Shown here: positions 6,592 to 9,248 of the stretch, piece after piece
How positions within the stretch are numbered: position 1 is the stretch's first letter
Layout: the number at the start of each line of letters is the position of its first letter
Assembly: GCA_027031025.1 (NCBI GenBank)
Contig: JALVEJ010000200.1
Coordinates: 1-9,248 of the forward strand
Direction: 5' to 3'
From: Flavobacteriales bacterium
GTDB lineage: Bacteria > Bacteroidota > Bacteroidia > Flavobacteriales > Flavobacteriaceae
Length of the DNA stretch: 9,248 nt
Translations under genes and position numbers: made by a program
The notes under the pieces: generated by a model
What the model was told of the DNA's origin: nothing
Database searches by the model: none
What the model saw: only the letters and a program-made list of their open reading frames with translations

Positions 6592-6620
6592 GTTTATAAA
6601 TTTTTATGATTAATACAGAG

Positions 6621-6651
6621 CAAAGATGCAGTAGCAATAGTAAGCAGACAA
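6621..6651 (-). promoter_or_regulatory. Promoter for the DUF2141-kinase-methyltransferase-regulator operon
   Basis: On the minus strand TTG (6651-6649) is followed after 20 bases by CATCTTTG (6628-6621), a 7 of 8 match to TAnnTTTG and then C. Transcription would start near 6613-6615, giving a leader of about 22-25 bases before the DUF2141 ATG. Both halves and their spacing fit the primary sigma factor of Bacteroidota. Confidence 0.55.
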
Positions 6652-6785
6652 TTTTTTATGACCGAACTGTCGATTTTATGGAGTGAATTGTAGCTATTAA
6701 TGATTTTGTTTTTTAAAATTTAAAGATTTCATGACTTATATCACAAAACTGATTATTTTTAAAATCAAGATTTTATATTTTCTTG

Positions 6786-6793
6786 TATTTTTG
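6786..6793 (+). promoter_or_regulatory. Possible -7 promoter element for the porin
   Basis: TATTTTTG matches TAnnTTTG exactly. A clear TTG at the -33 distance is lacking. If used, transcription starts near 6800 and the porin mRNA has a leader of about 150 bases that contains the stem structure at 6834-6902. No better -7 match is seen nearer the ATG. Confidence 0.4.
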
Positions 6794-6833
6794 GGCAGTC
6801 AAAACGCAAAAAAATACCAAATGAAGCCGACCT

Positions 6834-6902
6834 GATTAAAATAATCATTGAATATACAAAGCCTGTCCTGACTTTTGTCAGGGGAAACTGATTATTTTAA
6901 TC
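6834..6902 (+). promoter_or_regulatory. Structured leader: 14-bp perfect stem enclosing a second hairpin
   Basis: GATTAAAATAATCA (6834-6847) is the exact reverse complement of TGATTATTTTAATC (6889-6902). The 41 bases between them hold a second hairpin, CCTGAC-TTTT-GTCAGG (6867-6882), with a further T-G pair possible. The outer stem can be lengthened by ACCT (6830-6833) with AGGT (6907-6910) across a 4-base bulge. The structure ends 46 bases before the porin ATG. It may be a regulatory or stabilising leader RNA, a small RNA, or a tiny inverted-repeat element; it does not match a riboswitch class that I recognise. Confidence 0.6.
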
Positions 6903-6948
6903 GTCAAGGTTACATCTGACCGAAATGTTATAATTAAAAAATAAACAG

Positions 6949-8097
6949 ATGAAACAAAAAGTTCTTTTCTTATTTATTTTTGTGTTGTTTTCAATCCATT
7001 TGAATGCACAATCCACATCCGGAAAATCCCAAAAAACTTTAAACATCAATGGACGGATTCAATTTGATTATGAATTTTTGAAACGGGATAAATCTTCTGA
7101 TTGGTTTAATGCTAACGAATTTAGACGCATCTATTTATCAATAGGAGGTTTATTGTCATCACATTTTTCATATAAACTTGAAGCGGATATCTCGAAAACG
7201 ACAATTGGTTTCAGAGATGTTTACCTCAAATATAAAGGGGGTAAGTTGGGTAACTTTTCTATTGGAAGTGTTGTAGAACCAACAGGTTTGGATATGGCGA
7301 CCAGTAGTAAATATATCCCGTTTTTTGAACGGGCGATGTTGACTTCGTTGCAGAATTTTCGTTGGGGGGCCGGTTTTTTATATGAAAATTATCATTTATT
7401 TAAAGAACATGCCGGTTTTCAAATGTCCGTTACCAATAACGGGAAAAATTCCGAAGGTTTTAAAGATCTCAATTTATCAGCCGGCCAAAATATCAGTACA
7501 CGATTTATGGCTTGGCCAATATTTGAGCCATCTCAAAACTTAATATTGCATTTAGGGTTTAATTATGCATATAGACCTTATAAAGATTTGACATTCAGAC
7601 CCGAAAATCACATGGGGGATAAATATCATTATGTTTTTCCTAGTGGAAAAAAGCGGCAAACTGTCGGATTTGAATTGGCTACCGGATACCGGTCGTTTTC
7701 TTTGCAATCGGAATATAAAATGATGACCGTAGCAAATAATATATCAAAAAATTATAATGTCGGTAGTTTTTATATATTAGGCAGTTACTTCTTAACCGGT
7801 GAACATCGTCCGTATACACACGGTGCTTTTGCAAGAGTTAAACCAAAAAACGATGTAGAACACGGTGGCTTTGGTGCCTTTGAACTTTTGGTGCGCTTTT
7901 CTCAAATGCAGTTTTCAAATGATGTCGTTATTGCCAATCCGGGCAATCCGAAGGAAGTCAATAATTTAGCTTTCGGACTGAATTGGTATTTGACGTCGCG
8001 TATTAGATTCATGTATAATTATGTTATTACCAATGATTACAATCCGGTTTTAGGTAATATACAAGGACATTTGTTGAGAGTGCAAATGGATTTTTAA
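6949..8097 (+). CDS. Outer-membrane porin, Porin_O_P (OprO/OprP-like) family
   Basis: A 382-residue outer-membrane beta-barrel. Residues 1-20 are a signal peptide (MKQK, then a hydrophobic core, cleavage after LNA at about residue 20). The mature protein shows alternating aromatic and polar strands, with NEFRRIYLSIGG and SYKLEADISK near the N-terminus as in the phosphate-selective porin O/P family of Bacteroidota. It ends in a C-terminal phenylalanine (RVQMDF), as expected for barrel assembly. Family members form channels, several with anion preference; the selectivity here cannot be read from the sequence. It is followed after 87 bases by a YeiH-like transporter on the same strand, but a hairpin terminator lies between them. 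The start is the only Met giving a complete signal peptide. Confidence 0.85.
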   Translation: MKQKVLFLFIFVLFSIHLNAQSTSGKSQKTLNINGRIQFDYEFLKRDKSSDWFNANEFRRIYLSIGGLLSSHFSYKLEADISKTTIGFRDVYLKYKGGKLGNFSIGSVVEPTGLDMATSSKYIPFFERAMLTSLQNFRWGAGFLYENYHLFKEHAGFQMSVTNNGKNSEGFKDLNLSAGQNISTRFMAWPIFEPSQNLILHLGFNYAYRPYKDLTFRPENHMGDKYHYVFPSGKKRQTVGFELATGYRSFSLQSEYKMMTVANNISKNYNVGSFYILGSYFLTGEHRPYTHGAFARVKPKNDVEHGGFGAFELLVRFSQMQFSNDVVIANPGNPKEVNNLAFGLNWYLTSRIRFMYNYVITNDYNPVLGNIQGHLLRVQMDF

Positions 8098-8134
8098 TTA
8101 AACAACTACATTTCCTGATTTATATCATAAAATT

Positions 8135-8184
8135 AAGCGGTTTTAATGTATATTTGCGAAAAATTACATTTTAACCGCTTTTTT
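8135..8184 (+). terminator. Porin terminator hairpin overlapping the yeiH promoter
   Basis: AAGCGGTTTTAATGTA (8135-8150) and TACATTTTAACCGCTT (8165-8180) pair at 14 of 16 positions around a 14-base loop, and six T follow (8179-8184). The form is that of an intrinsic terminator 37 bases after the porin stop codon. The T-run ends exactly at the ATG of the next gene. The -7 element of that gene lies at the junction of left arm and loop. An operator function for the inverted repeat is the alternative. Confidence 0.6.
8149..8156 (+). promoter_or_regulatory. -7 promoter element for the yeiH-like gene
   Basis: TATATTTG followed by C is an exact match to TAnnTTTG. Transcription would start near 8161-8163, about 22-25 bases before the ATG at 8185. 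It overlaps the possible upstream ATG at 8146, which therefore should not be on the mRNA. The -33 region has no clear TTG. Confidence 0.6.
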
Positions 8185-9174
8185 ATGAGTTTGATGAAAG
8201 CAATATTTCCCGGGCTTTTATTGGTGTTGGTGTTGGCTTTATTGTCATTTTGGCTATCAGGTTTTTTGCCGATTGGGGCTGTGGTTGTCGGGATTAGTTT
8301 AGGGATTTTTTTCGGTAATTTATTTAGCGTTAAAGAAACTTGGCTATCGGGTATTCAATTTGCCGAAAAACAAATTTTGGCATGGGCAATTATTTTGATG
8401 GGTGTCAAATTGGACTTCAATATTGTTAAAGAATTAGGATTTAAAGCCATATTGATTATTATTGCTGCTATTATTTTTACGATAAGTATTTCACTAATTT
8501 TGGGACGTTTATTACATATAAACCGGCGTTTGGCTTTGTTGTTAGGTATCGGCAACGGTGTTTGTGGCAGTTCTGCCATTGCCGCGACAGAAAAAATTAT
8601 AGGCGCCGACAAACATGAAGTTGGTATTTCGGTCACAGCGGTTAACTTTTTAGGAGTTATTGGGATGTTTTTGTTGCCACTGTTTGCTAAGTTCATGTTG
8701 GTTTTCAACGATTTACAATCTGGTTTTCTCATAGGGAATACCTTACAAGCGGTGGGACAAGTGGTTGCCGCCGGATTTTCAATCAACGAAACCGTAGGAC
8801 ATACCGCTACCATTGTCAAAATGATGCGGATACTGATGTTGACGCCTATTGTCTTGACTTTGCTCTATTATTTTCATCAAAAAAGCAAAAAACAAGTGGT
8901 GGTGGTTAAAAAACAAGGCTTGCCATATTTTATCATCGGGTTTATTTTAATGTCTTTTATCCCGTCCTTTCATTTATTAAGTCCAGATATAATTAAGGTT
9001 TTAGGTAAATTGAGTCATTATTTGTTATTGATAGCCATGGTCGCTATTGGTTTGAAAATCAGTTTTAAACATATTATCAAACAAGGCGGCAAAGCCTTAT
9101 TAGCCGGTAGTTTGATATTTTTGTTTCAGATTTTGTTTAGTGTTTTGATGATTGTTTTGTTAATACGTAAATAA
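8185..9174 (+). CDS. YeiH-family membrane transporter (putative sulfate exporter family)
   Basis: A 329-residue inner-membrane protein with about ten hydrophobic segments, matching the YeiH / Cons_hypoth698 family in length (usually about 320-350). Conserved segments are GIGNGVCGSSAIAATEKII (121-139), GISVTAVNFLGVIG (147-160), GNTLQAVGQVVAAGF (184-198) and the late helix MVAIGLKISFKHI. Members are annotated as putative sulfate exporters, partly from sulfonate-degradation loci, but few have been tested and the substrate here is uncertain. The frame is open to an ATG at 8146, but that codon lies in the promoter -7 element, so ATG 8185 (or ATG 8194, three residues later) is preferred. The gene follows the porin on the same strand with its own promoter. 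No LysR regulator, common beside enterobacterial yeiH, is present. Confidence 0.85.
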   Translation: MSLMKAIFPGLLLVLVLALLSFWLSGFLPIGAVVVGISLGIFFGNLFSVKETWLSGIQFAEKQILAWAIILMGVKLDFNIVKELGFKAILIIIAAIIFTISISLILGRLLHINRRLALLLGIGNGVCGSSAIAATEKIIGADKHEVGISVTAVNFLGVIGMFLLPLFAKFMLVFNDLQSGFLIGNTLQAVGQVVAAGFSINETVGHTATIVKMMRILMLTPIVLTLLYYFHQKSKKQVVVVKKQGLPYFIIGFILMSFIPSFHLLSPDIIKVLGKLSHYLLLIAMVAIGLKISFKHIIKQGGKALLAGSLIFLFQILFSVLMIVLLIRK

Positions 9175-9186
9175 TTGTTATATTTG
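9157..9186 (+). promoter_or_regulatory. Promoter for the gene at the right edge
   Basis: TTG (9157-9159) is followed after 19 bases by TATATTTG (9179-9186), an exact match to the Bacteroidota TTG-N19-TAnnTTTG pattern and the best promoter in the window. The -33 half lies inside the last codons of the yeiH-like gene. Transcription would start near 9191-9193, about 15 bases before the ATG at 9207. Confidence 0.7.
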
Positions 9187-9206
9187 CACGTATAATTAAT
9201 ATTCTC

Positions 9207-9248
9207 ATGGATTCAAAATTAACCTTAAAATTAAACCAAGGCGTTATT
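9207..9248 (+). CDS. 5' end of a small protein gene, probable DUF6364-type antitoxin (partial)
   Basis: Only 14 codons are present before the window ends, reading MDSKLTLKLNQGVI. This resembles the N-terminus of DUF6364 family proteins, which begin with a K-LTL-hydrophobic strand like that of ribbon-helix-helix antitoxins and are often followed by a PIN-domain toxin gene. A very good promoter lies directly upstream and the gene starts 32 bases after the yeiH-like stop. The family call rests on a short match and is tentative; that the frame is a real gene is better supported. Confidence 0.5.
   Translation, partial: MDSKLTLKLNQGVI

Larger units (their letters stand above)
6592..6948. other. 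Divergent intergenic region between the DUF2141 operon and the porin
   Basis: This 357-base AT-rich gap separates the leftward and rightward halves of the window. It holds a minus-strand promoter for the DUF2141 operon (6621-6651), a plus-strand -7 element for the porin (6786-6793) and a large stem structure (6834-6902) in the predicted porin leader. I see no open frame that looks coding and no tRNA. The stretch 6660-6780 shows no recognisable feature beyond its AT richness. Confidence 0.7.

Noticed and set aside
8355..8819. 154-codon minus-strand frame inside the yeiH-like gene
   Set aside because: It is the antisense of a well-conserved membrane protein and has no promoter or family-like features.
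1..9248. Search for CRISPR arrays, tRNA or rRNA genes, and phage or defence genes
   Set aside because: No regularly spaced direct repeats, no tRNA-like cloverleaf or conserved rRNA segments, and no protein with recognisable defence or phage domains were seen. The only hint is the truncated antitoxin-like start at the right edge.

Overview
The window looks like chromosomal DNA from a low-GC member of the Bacteroidota, most likely the Flavobacteriia. The evidence is the AT-rich sequence, A-rich leaders without clear Shine-Dalgarno sites, repeated TAnnTTTG-type -7 promoter elements, and the gene families present: Porin_O_P-type porin, DUF2141, a LytTR regulator paired with a His_kinase-type sensor, and DUF177-rpmF next to accB-accC. 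All assignments come from reading the translated sequence; no database search was run.

Layout. Positions 1-574 hold no convincing gene. This stretch contains inverted repeats and hairpins that resemble a decayed or non-autonomous mobile or repeat element, and it ends in the terminator hairpin behind accC. From 575 to 6591 all genes lie on the minus strand. In transcription order they are DUF2141, a LytS/YehU-like sensor kinase, a PEMT/ICMT-type membrane methyltransferase and a LytTR response regulator (probably one operon). Next comes acylphosphatase with its own promoter, then DUF177 and rpmF (L32) closed by a strong hairpin terminator, and finally accB-accC (biotin carboxyl carrier protein and biotin carboxylase). 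A 357-base divergent intergenic region (6592-6948) follows, carrying promoters both ways and a striking 14-bp perfect stem enclosing a second hairpin. From 6949 the genes run on the plus strand: an outer-membrane porin, a YeiH-type inner-membrane transporter, and the first 14 codons of a probable DUF6364-type antitoxin.

How the genes work together. AccB and AccC form the biotin-dependent half of acetyl-CoA carboxylase, the first committed step of fatty-acid synthesis; the accA/accD carboxyltransferase genes are not here. The kinase and regulator should form a two-component system, unusually separated by a membrane methyltransferase gene and preceded by a small exported protein, suggesting an envelope-related response of unknown signal. 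The porin and YeiH-like protein could together move small anions across the two membranes, but this is inferred from adjacency only.

Most of the window is ordinary core genome. The parts most worth a second look are the split two-component operon, the structured leader before the porin, the terminator hairpin whose loop carries the yeiH promoter, the absence of fabH between rpmF and accB, and the repeat-rich left end. I do not see a clear new defence or mobile system.
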